In this document: piece by piece, positions 52,313 to 60,533 of the stretch
Position numbering within the stretch: the first letter of the stretch is position 1
Layout: every line of letters begins with the position of its first letter
Assembly (NCBI GenBank): GCA_000333235.1
Contig: CAPN01000051.1
Coordinates: forward strand, 434,001 to 498,000
Direction: 5' to 3'
From: Pseudoalteromonas luteoviolacea B = ATCC 29581
GTDB taxonomy: Bacteria; Pseudomonadota; Gammaproteobacteria; Enterobacterales; Alteromonadaceae
DNA: 64,000 bases
Program-made: the position numbers and the translations under genes
The notes under the pieces: generated by a model
What the model saw: the letters and a program-made list of their open reading frames with translations, nothing else
What the model was told of the DNA's origin: nothing
The model's database searches: none

Positions 52313-52451
52313 AAAATGCAAATGGTATAGAAGTAAGTCAGCGATGCTAGAAGACACAAGAGAGAAATGGGTTGTTACATCAAGAATGGTGTGGAGCTAT
52401 TTTGTGCTTTTACGGAAGTCGGAGATATGAATTTTATGTTTGGAATATAAC

Positions 52452-52477
52452 GAAAACAGCGCATCGATTGCGCTGTT
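52452..52477 (-). terminator. Terminator of the ridA/M24/DadA operon
   Basis: AACAGCGCA (52455-52463) pairs with TGCGCTGTT (52469-52477); on the minus strand the stem ends in TTTT. Confidence 0.75.
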
Positions 52478-52501
52478 AAAGGGGGCTCGTTATTGGCTAA
52501 T

Positions 52502-52849
52502 TTATTGACAGGCTACCACAAAACAAATTTCAATTTTATAAGCAGGATCAGCTAATTGCGCTTGCACACAAGCTCGACTTGGCGCAGTGCCTTCTTTTAG
52601 CCATGCATCCCAAGCTTGGTTGAATGCATCCAAATAGGCAAAGTCGGTAAGATAAATCGTCACAGACAGAATTTTCGTTTTATCGCTATTGATCTGGGCC
52701 ATTGTTGCTTCAGCTTGTGCGAAAATCTGTGCAGCTTGCGATTCAATATCCGTATTTGGATCTTCGGCTACCTCAACAAAATGTCCGATATTATTAAACA
52801 CGGTCGCATCTGACCAGCGCTGTGTAGGATTAAGGCGTTGAATTGAAAT
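52502..52849 (-). CDS. RidA-family enamine/imine deaminase with apparent AUU start
   Basis: RidA proteins hydrolyse reactive enamine/imine intermediates from amino-acid oxidation. The first ATG/GTG/TTG in frame is a GTG at 52801, giving only 99 residues that lack the family's first strand. Reading upstream, the frame stays open to a TAG with no standard start, but gives SIQRLNPTQRWSDATVFNN, the expected RidA N-terminus. An ATT at 52847-52849 sits 5 bp after AGGAG and yields 115 residues, the family length. The C-terminal APSRACVQAQLAD carries the conserved Arg. It lies in an operon with the oxidase and peptidase, which fits imine clearance. Confidence 0.8.
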   Translation of the reverse strand: MSIQRLNPTQRWSDATVFNNIGHFVEVAEDPNTDIESQAAQIFAQAEATMAQINSDKTKILSVTIYLTDFAYLDAFNQAWDAWLKEGTAPSRACVQAQLADPAYKIEICFVVACQ

Positions 52850-52941
52850 ACAAACTCCTAGTTGTAAATAAAAGCCATGATAACAAATTTAGGGACAAAG
52901 CAAATAGCGCAGAGGGCACTGCGCTTGTCTAGTTCAAATCA

Positions 52942-54168
52942 TCACAATCCGAACGGATTGTCTAATGAGTGAGCTGGTTCGGTAAACCATTTAGGCCCTT
53001 GTTCTGTCATGTAGAAGTGATCTTCAAGTCGAATACCAAATTCACCGGGTAAAACTAGCATTGGTTCATTACTAAAACACATGCCTTTCGCAAGAGGCTC
53101 AGGATTGTCTTTCACTAAATAGGGCCATTCATGTATGTCGAGTCCAATACCATGTCCGGTACGATGAGGGCATCCAGGTAGGTTGTAGTCAGGGCCTAGA
53201 TCTACGCTTGCCAAATAATCCCTTGCCGCTTTATCAACATCGCCACATGGCGCGCCAAGTTTGGCCGCATTGAACGCAGCAATTTGTCCATTTTTTTCGT
53301 GTTGCCACATGGCCTGTTGGTGCTCAGTTGCTTCTCCGAATACATAGGTTCTGGTAATATCTGACAAATAGCTATGAACTTTACATCCTGTATCTATTAG
53401 TACCACGTCACCGTATTTGAGCGTTTGTGCTTCTTTAACGCCATGCGGAAAAGAAGAGGCTAAGCCAAACAAGACGATACAAAAGTAATTGCCGGGTGCG
53501 CCTACTCGTTTGTGGGCTTCGTGTATAAAAGCTTCTACTTCGGTCGTGGTGATGCCTTCGCAAAGGATGCTTGCTGCAGCTTTATGAACTTCTAATGTCA
53601 TGTCCATTGCGCGTTGCATCAATGCAAGCTCGTTTTTTGATTTATGCATGCGACAATGTGCGCTTACTGCTTTGCCATTAATAAAATTAAGCGATGGGGC
53701 GAGTTGACGTATACCATCAAATAAGAAAAATGCCGCACTTTCGTCCATAGCAATGGTACTCTCAAGGGACATTCCCATGTCTTTAATAACCTCTAAGAAC
53801 AGTGCATATGGACTTTCGTGTTCTTCCCAGCTACGGATTGGCGCGTTTAAGAGTTGAAAATCTCGTAATGATCCAATTTCGAAAGTTGGCGCGATGTATT
53901 GAAATTGGCCTTCAGCAGGCAAAATAGCTCCAACCATGCGTTCGCTGGCGTACCATTGCATACCCGTAAAATATTTTAAATTTGTACCAGCGTTGAGATA
54001 CATCGCATCAATGCCATGGGCCTTCATGTAGTGTTGCGCTTTCGTGATACGCGATTGATATTCAGCCGGTTGTATGGGAACTAGATCAAGCGTCATATTC
54101 TGTAAATCATTCAAGGCTTGTTCTTTTGTTTTTGTGCCTATACCGACAGGTAATTTCATTGTTGTCAT
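52942..54168 (-). CDS. M24 metallopeptidase (Xaa-Pro dipeptidase/aminopeptidase type)
   Basis: 408 residues. N-terminal creatinase-like domain, then the pita-bread catalytic domain with all five metal ligands: VLIDTGCKVHSYLSDITRTY (two Asp), HRTGHGIGLDIHEWPY (His), SNEPMLVLPGEFGIRLEDHF (two Glu). No signal peptide, so cytosolic. Cleaves X-Pro and probably X-Hyp dipeptides, feeding the neighbouring hydroxyproline pathway. Between the DadA-like gene (9-bp gap) and ridA in one minus-strand operon. Confidence 0.9.
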   Translation of the reverse strand: MTTMKLPVGIGTKTKEQALNDLQNMTLDLVPIQPAEYQSRITKAQHYMKAHGIDAMYLNAGTNLKYFTGMQWYASERMVGAILPAEGQFQYIAPTFEIGSLRDFQLLNAPIRSWEEHESPYALFLEVIKDMGMSLESTIAMDESAAFFLFDGIRQLAPSLNFINGKAVSAHCRMHKSKNELALMQRAMDMTLEVHKAAASILCEGITTTEVEAFIHEAHKRVGAPGNYFCIVLFGLASSFPHGVKEAQTLKYGDVVLIDTGCKVHSYLSDITRTYVFGEATEHQQAMWQHEKNGQIAAFNAAKLGAPCGDVDKAARDYLASVDLGPDYNLPGCPHRTGHGIGLDIHEWPYLVKDNPEPLAKGMCFSNEPMLVLPGEFGIRLEDHFYMTEQGPKWFTEPAHSLDNPFGL

Positions 54169-54177
54169 CGTGTTCTC

Positions 54178-55410
54178 CTAAAAACGGTCGATTCGATAAG
54201 GGGTGAGTGTAATACTAGGGGAGTGCTTTTGTATCAGATCTGCGATTAATTCAGATGTGATTGCCGCTTGAGTTAAACCTAAATGTTGATGTCCAAATGC
54301 AAAATAAACATTTGCGTGATTTGGTGCAACGCCCAAAATAGGCAAGGAATCAGGAAGAGAAGGCCGACATCCCATCCACGTTGACGACACCGTTATGTCT
54401 TTTGTTGATGGTAACAATTCATTCGTGTGGCCGAGAAGCATCATAGCACGCTCGTGATTTTCTTTCGCATCTTTACCTGCAAATTCTACTGTACCGGCCA
54501 GTCGTAATCCCTTATCCATTGGGGTGATGATAAATTGACGTTCATTAGATGCTACGGGTCGAGAGATTGGGTTATCCATCGTTAACATAGCGTGATATCC
54601 GCGTTCTGCTTCGATAGGAACGCAATAGCCAAGTTGTTCAGCCAATTTTTTACTCCAAACGCCCGCACTGACTACGACATCGTCATAGCGATACACTTTT
54701 GCTGTGTTCGTTTTTATCAATACATGTCCGGCCTGCTGTGCTATAGACTCGACTTGTTCTGTGATTAACTTACCGTCTAGGTTTGTGATTTTAACAAAAA
54801 GAGATTCACACAGAGTATGGGGATCTGTGCTATGACCTACATCTGGAAAAAACAGGGCATGAGAGACTGTAGTTGAAAGATTGGGCTCGAGCTCGAATAC
54901 TTGTGCTTGCGATAAAAGCGTCACATTCACGCCTTGTGATTGGTATTTTATTAACGTCTGTTTTGCTTTAGTTTGATCGCTGCTTTCGAATGTAAGTAAA
55001 CTTCCCTTAGTAGTTATGAACACATCGTACTCATCATCTAAAAGCCGTTTATACGCGGCTAGGCTTTCGTTGTTTAAAGGTTTTAGTGCTTCAATCAACA
55101 TTGTTTGTCGGGTAGGGCGCATATTCCAAATAAAACGTGTAAACCAAGGAAGCGCTTTAAATAAATAGGAGAATCGAATGGATAAAGCACCTTTAGGATC
55201 GAGCAACATTTTTGGTAGTTGAGGTAATAAGTTCACATTTGCAAGCGGAAACACTTGCTCAGTAGCAAAGTGTCCTGCGTTACCGTAAGAACACTTGTTG
55301 GCGATGCCGTTCATATCAAACAACGTAATTTTGTGGCCTCGTTTGGCGAGTTGTAATGCATTGCATAGTCCAACTATGCCAGCACCAATGACAGCAATTT
55401 CTTTACTCAT
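54178..55410 (-). CDS. FAD-dependent D-amino-acid dehydrogenase, likely D-hydroxyproline dehydrogenase
   Basis: 410 residues of the DadA family: FAD motif EIAVIGAGIVGLCNALQLAK, YGNAGHFATEQVFPLAN, and the C-terminal WMGCRPSLPDSLPILG and HQHLGLTQAAITSELIAD. In Hyp loci such enzymes oxidise cis-4-hydroxy-D-proline, produced by the epimerase, to 1-pyrroline-4-hydroxy-2-carboxylate. That fits the divergent epimerase and deaminase genes here. First gene of the minus operon with M24 and ridA; operator at 55592 in its upstream region. Substrate inferred from context. Confidence 0.88.
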   Translation of the reverse strand: MSKEIAVIGAGIVGLCNALQLAKRGHKITLFDMNGIANKCSYGNAGHFATEQVFPLANVNLLPQLPKMLLDPKGALSIRFSYLFKALPWFTRFIWNMRPTRQTMLIEALKPLNNESLAAYKRLLDDEYDVFITTKGSLLTFESSDQTKAKQTLIKYQSQGVNVTLLSQAQVFELEPNLSTTVSHALFFPDVGHSTDPHTLCESLFVKITNLDGKLITEQVESIAQQAGHVLIKTNTAKVYRYDDVVVSAGVWSKKLAEQLGYCVPIEAERGYHAMLTMDNPISRPVASNERQFIITPMDKGLRLAGTVEFAGKDAKENHERAMMLLGHTNELLPSTKDITVSSTWMGCRPSLPDSLPILGVAPNHANVYFAFGHQHLGLTQAAITSELIADLIQKHSPSITLTPYRIDRF

Positions 55411-55591
55411 AGTTTTTTTACCTTTTAGTCTAAAACACCACGTTGAGCCATTTTTAAATTATTTGCATCTTTACATTACTCCTAAGTTTTCAACCACCAG
55501 GAAGACATAAAAGTCATATTTATCAATAATAAAAAGCTTATTTTTAGGTTGTTATTGGAGAGTCTAAGTTGCTACAAAAAAATATATTTGA

Positions 55592-55607
55592 ATATTGTAT
55601 ACAATAT
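55592..55607. promoter_or_regulatory. Hyp-regulon palindrome in the divergent dadA-like/dapA-like intergenic region
   Basis: ATATTGTATACAATAT, a perfect 16-bp palindrome identical to the site at 60455. 100 bp before the deaminase start and 182 bp from the dehydrogenase start. Candidate target of the GntR protein encoded at 59309. Confidence 0.8.
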
Positions 55608-55707
55608 GCTTATTATAGCAACAACAAAACGAAACATGCATGTTGTTATTCAAAAGTAAGTGTCAAGTTTTGAATTTAGCGAGACACATAAATGAGGAAA
55701 CGAAAAA

Positions 55708-56646
55708 ATGGCATTAGCGAAAATGGCCAATCCTGGTCTTAATTGGCAAGGTGTGTACCCTGCGGTGACGACTCAATTTAATACCGATGGCAGCATAAAT
55801 TTTGATGCGACCGCGAACATGATTGATGCGCTGATTAACGAAGGCGTACATGGTGTTATCGTGATGGGAACGGTTGGTGAGAACTGTTCGTTACGCATTG
55901 AGGAAAAACGAGAAGTATTACGTCGAGCAAAAGCAATAGCTGCAGGTCGTGTACCAGTTATTAGCGGCGTCGCGGAAACAACGACTCAGTTCGCGATTGA
56001 ATACGTGCAAGCAGCAGAAGAAATTGGTATTGATGGATTAATGGTGTTGCCAGGTATGGTTTATCGTTCAACAGAACGGGAAGCCATATTTCATTACCAA
56101 CAAATCGCTCGTGCTACAAAGTTACCTATTATGATTTACAACAATCCTGTTACCTATGGGGTTGATCTAGGGCTCGAAAGTATGCGAGTCCTTGCAGAAG
56201 AAACGAACATCGTAGCAATTAAAGAATCGACGACAGATACGAGACGTTTAACTGAACTAGCTAATGAATTTGGTAATCGCTTTACTGTTTTTTGTGGTGT
56301 TGATGACATCGCCCTTGAGAGTCTGATGTTAGGCGCCCATGGTTGGATTTCAGGATTAACTAATGTGTTTCCGAAGGAATCTGTCGCCATTTACGAATTA
56401 GCTAAACAAAAGCGTTATGACGAAGCACTAGAGATTTGGCGTTGGTTTCTACCATTATTGCGTTTAGATACCATCCCTACGCTCGTACAGTGTATTAAGT
56501 ATGCAGAGCAATTAGCAGGCAGGGGTGTTGAAACAGTACGAGCTCCTCGATTGCCGCTAACGGATAGCGAAAAAGCGCATGTAAATAAAATCTATGATAT
56601 CGCGATGTCAACGCGTATTAACTTAAGCAAATTCAATTTGGATTAA
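55708..56646 (+). CDS. DapA-family lyase, likely 1-pyrroline-4-hydroxy-2-carboxylate deaminase
   Basis: 312 residues, DHDPS/NAL-type TIM barrel. Motifs: GTVGENCSL (GxxGE), MIYNNPVTYG with the catalytic Tyr (about 144-153), and the Schiff-base lysine in IVAIKESTTD (about 171-180). In hydroxyproline catabolism this family converts pyrroline-4-hydroxy-2-carboxylate to 2,5-dioxopentanoate plus ammonia. It is followed within 5-12 bp by the epimerase and the semialdehyde dehydrogenase, which makes this assignment better than true DapA. Confidence 0.88.
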   Translation: MALAKMANPGLNWQGVYPAVTTQFNTDGSINFDATANMIDALINEGVHGVIVMGTVGENCSLRIEEKREVLRRAKAIAAGRVPVISGVAETTTQFAIEYVQAAEEIGIDGLMVLPGMVYRSTEREAIFHYQQIARATKLPIMIYNNPVTYGVDLGLESMRVLAEETNIVAIKESTTDTRRLTELANEFGNRFTVFCGVDDIALESLMLGAHGWISGLTNVFPKESVAIYELAKQKRYDEALEIWRWFLPLLRLDTIPTLVQCIKYAEQLAGRGVETVRAPRLPLTDSEKAHVNKIYDIAMSTRINLSKFNLD

Positions 56647-56651
56647 TACGT

Positions 56652-57653
56652 ATGCGTAAGGGCACTTTTTTTTGCATTGACGGCCATACCTGTGGCAATC
56701 CTGTTCGCTTGATCACGAGTGGTCACCCTCATTTACTTGGGTCATCAATGAGTGAAAAGCGACAACACTTTTTACGTGATTACGATTGGATCCGAACTGG
56801 CTTGATGTTTGAACCACGAGGGCACGATATGATGTCTGGTTCTTTTTTATACCCGCCAACCAGCATTGACGGTGATGTCAGTGTTTTGTTTGTCGAAACC
56901 TCAGGGTGTTTACCAATGTGTGGTCATGGTTTAATCGGGACACTGACCTTTGCAATAGAAAGTGGCTTAATAGCAACAAAAGGTGCCAACACGCTAAAAG
57001 TTGATACACCTGCAGGTCGGGTTAATGCAGAGTTTCATTTTGAAAATGGTAAAGTTGAATGGGTAAAGCTATTTAATGTGCCTGCTTTTTTGGCTCACGA
57101 GAATATTCAGGTCAAGGTGCCAGAACTTGGCGAGCTTGTCGTGGATATTGCTTACGGCGGCAATTTTTACATTATTGTTGAACCTCAAGCAAATTTCCCC
57201 GGTATAGAACATTGGTCCGCGAGTCAACTTCTGCATTATAGTCCTTTGGTTCGAAGTGCAATTAATCAAATCATTGAATGTATACATCCTCTTGATGAAA
57301 CCGTACGTGGTGCTTCGCATCTTCTGTGGACAGGTGCACCAAAACATCAAAGCTCGGATGGGGCTAACGCCGTTTTCTATGGTGATAAAGCCATAGATCG
57401 TTCGCCATGTGGAACTGGAACGTCGGCCCGTATGGCACAACGATATGCAAAGGGGCTACTCCGGCTTGGCGATGAATTTGTTCATGAAAGCTACATTGGC
57501 AGTCAATTTGTCGGAAAAGTTGAAGCGGAAACCGAGGTCGCTGGGCTAACGGCAATTAAACCTAGTATTCGAGGTTGGGCTAAACAAACTGGTCAAAATG
57601 CTATCAGTATTGATGATCAAGACCCTTATGCATTCGGTTTTCAAGTAATCTAA
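56652..57653 (+). CDS. 4-hydroxyproline 2-epimerase (proline racemase family)
   Basis: 333 residues. Both catalytic cysteines are present: MCGHGLIGT (Cys about 90) and the second in DRSPCGTGTSARMAQ (about 256). Two cysteines mark racemase/epimerase activity rather than dehydratase. The N-terminus CIDGHTCGNPVRLI carries HTCGNP, seen in 4-Hyp epimerases, instead of HTAGEP. Converts trans-4-hydroxy-L-proline to cis-4-hydroxy-D-proline for the divergent dehydrogenase. In an operon with the deaminase and ALDH. Confidence 0.92.
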   Translation: MRKGTFFCIDGHTCGNPVRLITSGHPHLLGSSMSEKRQHFLRDYDWIRTGLMFEPRGHDMMSGSFLYPPTSIDGDVSVLFVETSGCLPMCGHGLIGTLTFAIESGLIATKGANTLKVDTPAGRVNAEFHFENGKVEWVKLFNVPAFLAHENIQVKVPELGELVVDIAYGGNFYIIVEPQANFPGIEHWSASQLLHYSPLVRSAINQIIECIHPLDETVRGASHLLWTGAPKHQSSDGANAVFYGDKAIDRSPCGTGTSARMAQRYAKGLLRLGDEFVHESYIGSQFVGKVEAETEVAGLTAIKPSIRGWAKQTGQNAISIDDQDPYAFGFQVI

Positions 57654-57664
57654 AGGTATTCATT

Positions 57665-59158
57665 ATGACTTTAACAGGACAATCTTTTATTGCAGGTTGT
57701 TGGGTTAACAATAACGACAACGGCACCTATTGTGCTTTTGGACCCAAGCTCAACAAACCACTTGAACAAGCCTATCAGAACGCGAGTTCTCAAATGGTAG
57801 ATAAGGCGATTGAACAAGCACAATGCGCTTTTATTGAATATCGTCAATCGTCGTTTAAAGATCGAGCGCATTTTTTAAATTGTATCGCAGATGAGATTGA
57901 GAGTTTGGGCGATGCGCTCTTACACATTACGCATTTAGAAACTAATTTACCCATTGCCAGACTCCAAGGTGAACGAGGTAGAACCATCAATCAACTGCGT
58001 TTTTTTGCTACACAATTACTGAGTGAAAGCAGTGTATTTCATCGTCTCAATGAATTTGAACACGCAATGCCTCATCGAGCACCATTGCCAAAGCCGAATC
58101 TGGAGCTTCGTTACATTCCTATTGGTGTAGTTGCAGTATTCGGTGCATCTAATTTTCCGTTTGCTTTTTCAACGTTAGGAGGTGACACGGCGTCAGCACT
58201 GGCAGCTGGTTGTCCAGTCGTAATGAAAAGCCATACTGCACACCCTGGTACATCCGAATTGATGACCAAAGCAGTAGAACGTGCAATTAAAAAGTGTGCA
58301 ATGCCATCGGGAATATTTTCGATGATCCAAGCGAAGCAATACGATATTGCGCATCAGTTGGTCGCTCATCCGTTTATCAAAGCCGTTGGCTTTACTGGTT
58401 CACTCAATGTGGCAAAGCGTTTAATGGCGACGATCCAAACACGTCATGAGGTCATCCCGTTTTATGGTGAGCTTGGTTCAACGAACCCACAATTTGTTTT
58501 GAAAGGGAAGGATGATGTCGAGGCGCGTTTAGGTGAATCCTTGGTACAGTCTATGTTAATGGGCAATGGGCAGTTTTGTACGAGCCCTGGAATTTGGTTA
58601 GTGCCAAAAGGCGAGCAGCGATTTTTAGACAGCGTAAAAGAGGCTGTCATAAACAGCCAATCCGATACACTTTTATCTCCAGCGATACTATCGAGTTTTC
58701 GTAAAGCCATTTGTGAGCGCGCTGAATTGGAGGGCGTAACGCTACTCGCGAAAGGAGAACAATTAGAGGACCACCATGCGGCTGCGCACGTATTCGTTAC
58801 GGATCTGAGTACTTATTTGACAACGAGTGAACTTCATGAAGAAGTTTTTGGCCCGCAAGCTGTGGTTTGTGAATATGATTCGCAGGAACAATTGCAGCTT
58901 TTTGTGGGATCTCTTGATGGTCAGCTTACGGCATCAATTCATGGCGACGAGATGGCATGTAACCAGCATGGCAAACTTATTGAGTCGTTACAATACCGAG
59001 TTGGACGCTTAATCTACAACCAAATGCCAACCGGCGTTGAGGTGTGTTGTGCGATGAACCATGGCGGGCCATTTCCTTCTTCGAGCGATGTCAGAAGTAC
59101 ATCGGTAGGTAGTGCTGCAGCACTTCGTTTTTTGCGACCATTATGTATTCAGCACTAA
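57665..59158 (+). CDS. 2,5-dioxovalerate (alpha-ketoglutarate semialdehyde) dehydrogenase
   Basis: 497 residues of the NAD(P)-aldehyde dehydrogenase family. AVFGASNFPFAFSTLGGDTA (cofactor loop, about 155-174), VGFTGSLNVAKRL, YGELGSTNPQFVL with the general-base Glu (about 267), and GNGQFCTSPGIW with the catalytic Cys (about 303). Sequence style (HTAHPGTSEL) is that of KGSADH. Oxidises the deaminase product to 2-oxoglutarate, completing hydroxyproline breakdown. Last gene of the operon; terminator follows. Confidence 0.93.
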   Translation: MTLTGQSFIAGCWVNNNDNGTYCAFGPKLNKPLEQAYQNASSQMVDKAIEQAQCAFIEYRQSSFKDRAHFLNCIADEIESLGDALLHITHLETNLPIARLQGERGRTINQLRFFATQLLSESSVFHRLNEFEHAMPHRAPLPKPNLELRYIPIGVVAVFGASNFPFAFSTLGGDTASALAAGCPVVMKSHTAHPGTSELMTKAVERAIKKCAMPSGIFSMIQAKQYDIAHQLVAHPFIKAVGFTGSLNVAKRLMATIQTRHEVIPFYGELGSTNPQFVLKGKDDVEARLGESLVQSMLMGNGQFCTSPGIWLVPKGEQRFLDSVKEAVINSQSDTLLSPAILSSFRKAICERAELEGVTLLAKGEQLEDHHAAAHVFVTDLSTYLTTSELHEEVFGPQAVVCEYDSQEQLQLFVGSLDGQLTASIHGDEMACNQHGKLIESLQYRVGRLIYNQMPTGVEVCCAMNHGGPFPSSSDVRSTSVGSAAALRFLRPLCIQH

Positions 59159-59196
59159 TCAAAAGAAGGTTCTAATCCACTTTCCTATTAGACTGC

Positions 59197-59230
59197 AAAG
59201 AGACTGGGCTGCCCGCTAGTCTCTTTTTTC
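59197..59230 (+). terminator. Intrinsic terminator after the Hyp operon
   Basis: AAAGAGACT (59197-59205) pairs with AGTCTCTTT (59218-59226), continued by T run. Confidence 0.85.
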
Positions 59231-59308
59231 TTTTCGGTTAAGTCGGGTAGGCGAGTCGCCAATTTTATGTATAATGTATTCGAGAATATTATTTAAATAG
59301 AGTGCTTT

Positions 59309-59971
59309 ATGGCAATTGAGCATAAAACAAGAACCCAGTTGGTGGCTGAAGCTATCCGAGAAAAGATTTTATCTGGCGATATTAAGGCCGGTGAGCCACT
59401 TCGTCAAGCAGCGTTGGCTACAGAGCTTAACGTTAGCCGAATTCCAGTACGAGAGGCTCTGTTGCAACTTGAAGCCGAAGGGTTAGTTAATTTTGAAGCA
59501 CATAAAGGTGCAACCGCAACCCAGCTCAGTGCAAACCAAATTGACGAAATATTTGATTTAAGAGCGCTCTTAGAAGGCGAGTTGCTTAGACATTCTATTG
59601 GTAATTTGACACCACGAGATCTGCTTGAAGCAGAGGCCATTCTCTATGATCTTGAAGCTGCTACCGATGCTGGGGATACTCAGTTAGCGACAGGAAAACT
59701 GAATGCGCAATTTCACGGTAAACTCTATAGCAAAGCTGACCGTCCCCAAACGAAAGAGCTGGTTGATGTCTACAGCAAAAATTCGGAACGATATGTGAGA
59801 ATGCATATTTTGCATGCTGGCGGATTAAAAACAGCCCCTGAAGAGCACAGAGAATTACTTGAATTGTGTAAAGCTAAAAAGGTAAATGAGGCCTGTGCAT
59901 ACCTTAAAAAACATATTCTTGGTGCAAAAGATGACATCAAGCAATTACTTGTAAAAATGGAAAGTCGTTAA
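59309..59971 (+). CDS. GntR-family (FCD/FadR subfamily) transcriptional regulator
   Basis: 220 residues. N-terminal winged helix (AIREKILSGDIKAGEPLRQA then LNVSRIPVREALLQLEAEGL, about 12-56) and a helical FCD effector domain (about 80-205) with conserved DLRALLEGELLRH, NAQFHGKLY and HRELLELC metal-site residues. It probably controls the hydroxyproline locus through the ATATTGTATACAATAT palindromes at 52297, 55592 and 60455. It has its own promoter after the terminator at 59197. I see no clear copy of the site directly upstream, so autoregulation is unproven. Confidence 0.9.
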   Translation: MAIEHKTRTQLVAEAIREKILSGDIKAGEPLRQAALATELNVSRIPVREALLQLEAEGLVNFEAHKGATATQLSANQIDEIFDLRALLEGELLRHSIGNLTPRDLLEAEAILYDLEAATDAGDTQLATGKLNAQFHGKLYSKADRPQTKELVDVYSKNSERYVRMHILHAGGLKTAPEEHRELLELCKAKKVNEACAYLKKHILGAKDDIKQLLVKMESR

Positions 59972-60454
59972 CGTTATTACGTTTTTAAAACTTGCCCTGT
60001 GGAAACTACCATGTTTCCACTATGCTGTTAGGCTAATTTTAGAGATGCCTACCTAATGTCATTAGCGTTGGCTTGTATCTAACAACACTGTGACGCACTG
60101 AATCCTGCACCTTCAAATACCTTGGGTATAAAAGCGCGAAAAATTTAAAATAATTTATCTAGCGATAGATTTGGTTTGGCTTACGCTGCGTTTGAATTAG
60201 TCACAAAAAGATTCGTTATCGGTTTTTATCATCTCTCCATTAGTGCAACCAAAGGTTTTAGTCACTCGAAGTTTAACAATGGCATTTCTGTAACTCCCCC
60301 TTTAAACAATTCAATTTTGGAACACTTCTCCCGTATTTTAAGTTCAGTTTTACTCTATAAGTTCAAAGTTAACGTATTCAATTAGATTTTTTGAATATTA
60401 AAATCTCATAAATTCATAAAGATAACGAATTTTACGTAAAAAAAACGAAAAGAT
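59972..60454. other. Non-coding interval before the Oar-like receptor
   Basis: AT-rich; a 69-codon open frame at 60176-60385 has no ribosome-binding site and no recognisable product. No hairpin of note. The Hyp-type operator lies at its right end. Confidence 0.4.
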
Positions 60455-60470
60455 ATATTGTATACAATAT
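60455..60470. promoter_or_regulatory. Hyp-regulon palindrome upstream of the TonB receptor
   Basis: ATATTGTATACAATAT, identical to the site at 55592, 63 bp before the receptor start. Confidence 0.8.
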
Positions 60471-60533
60471 GTAATTTATGTATCTTTTGTTCATCAACAG
60501 ACAACAATCCACGATAAGAACAAAGGATAAGAG

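Noticed and set aside
55708..56646. True dihydrodipicolinate synthase (lysine biosynthesis)
   Set aside because: It has the family fold and Schiff-base lysine, but lies in an operon with hydroxyproline epimerase and semialdehyde dehydrogenase, pointing to the catabolic deaminase.
59261..59300. Hyp-regulon palindrome directly upstream of the gntR gene
   Set aside because: TATGTATAATGTATTCG shows only scattered agreement with ATATTGTATACAATAT; not enough to call autoregulation.
60176..60385. 69-codon open frame before the Oar-like receptor
   Set aside because: No ribosome-binding site, no recognisable domain, low-complexity AT-rich context and an operator just downstream; probably chance.
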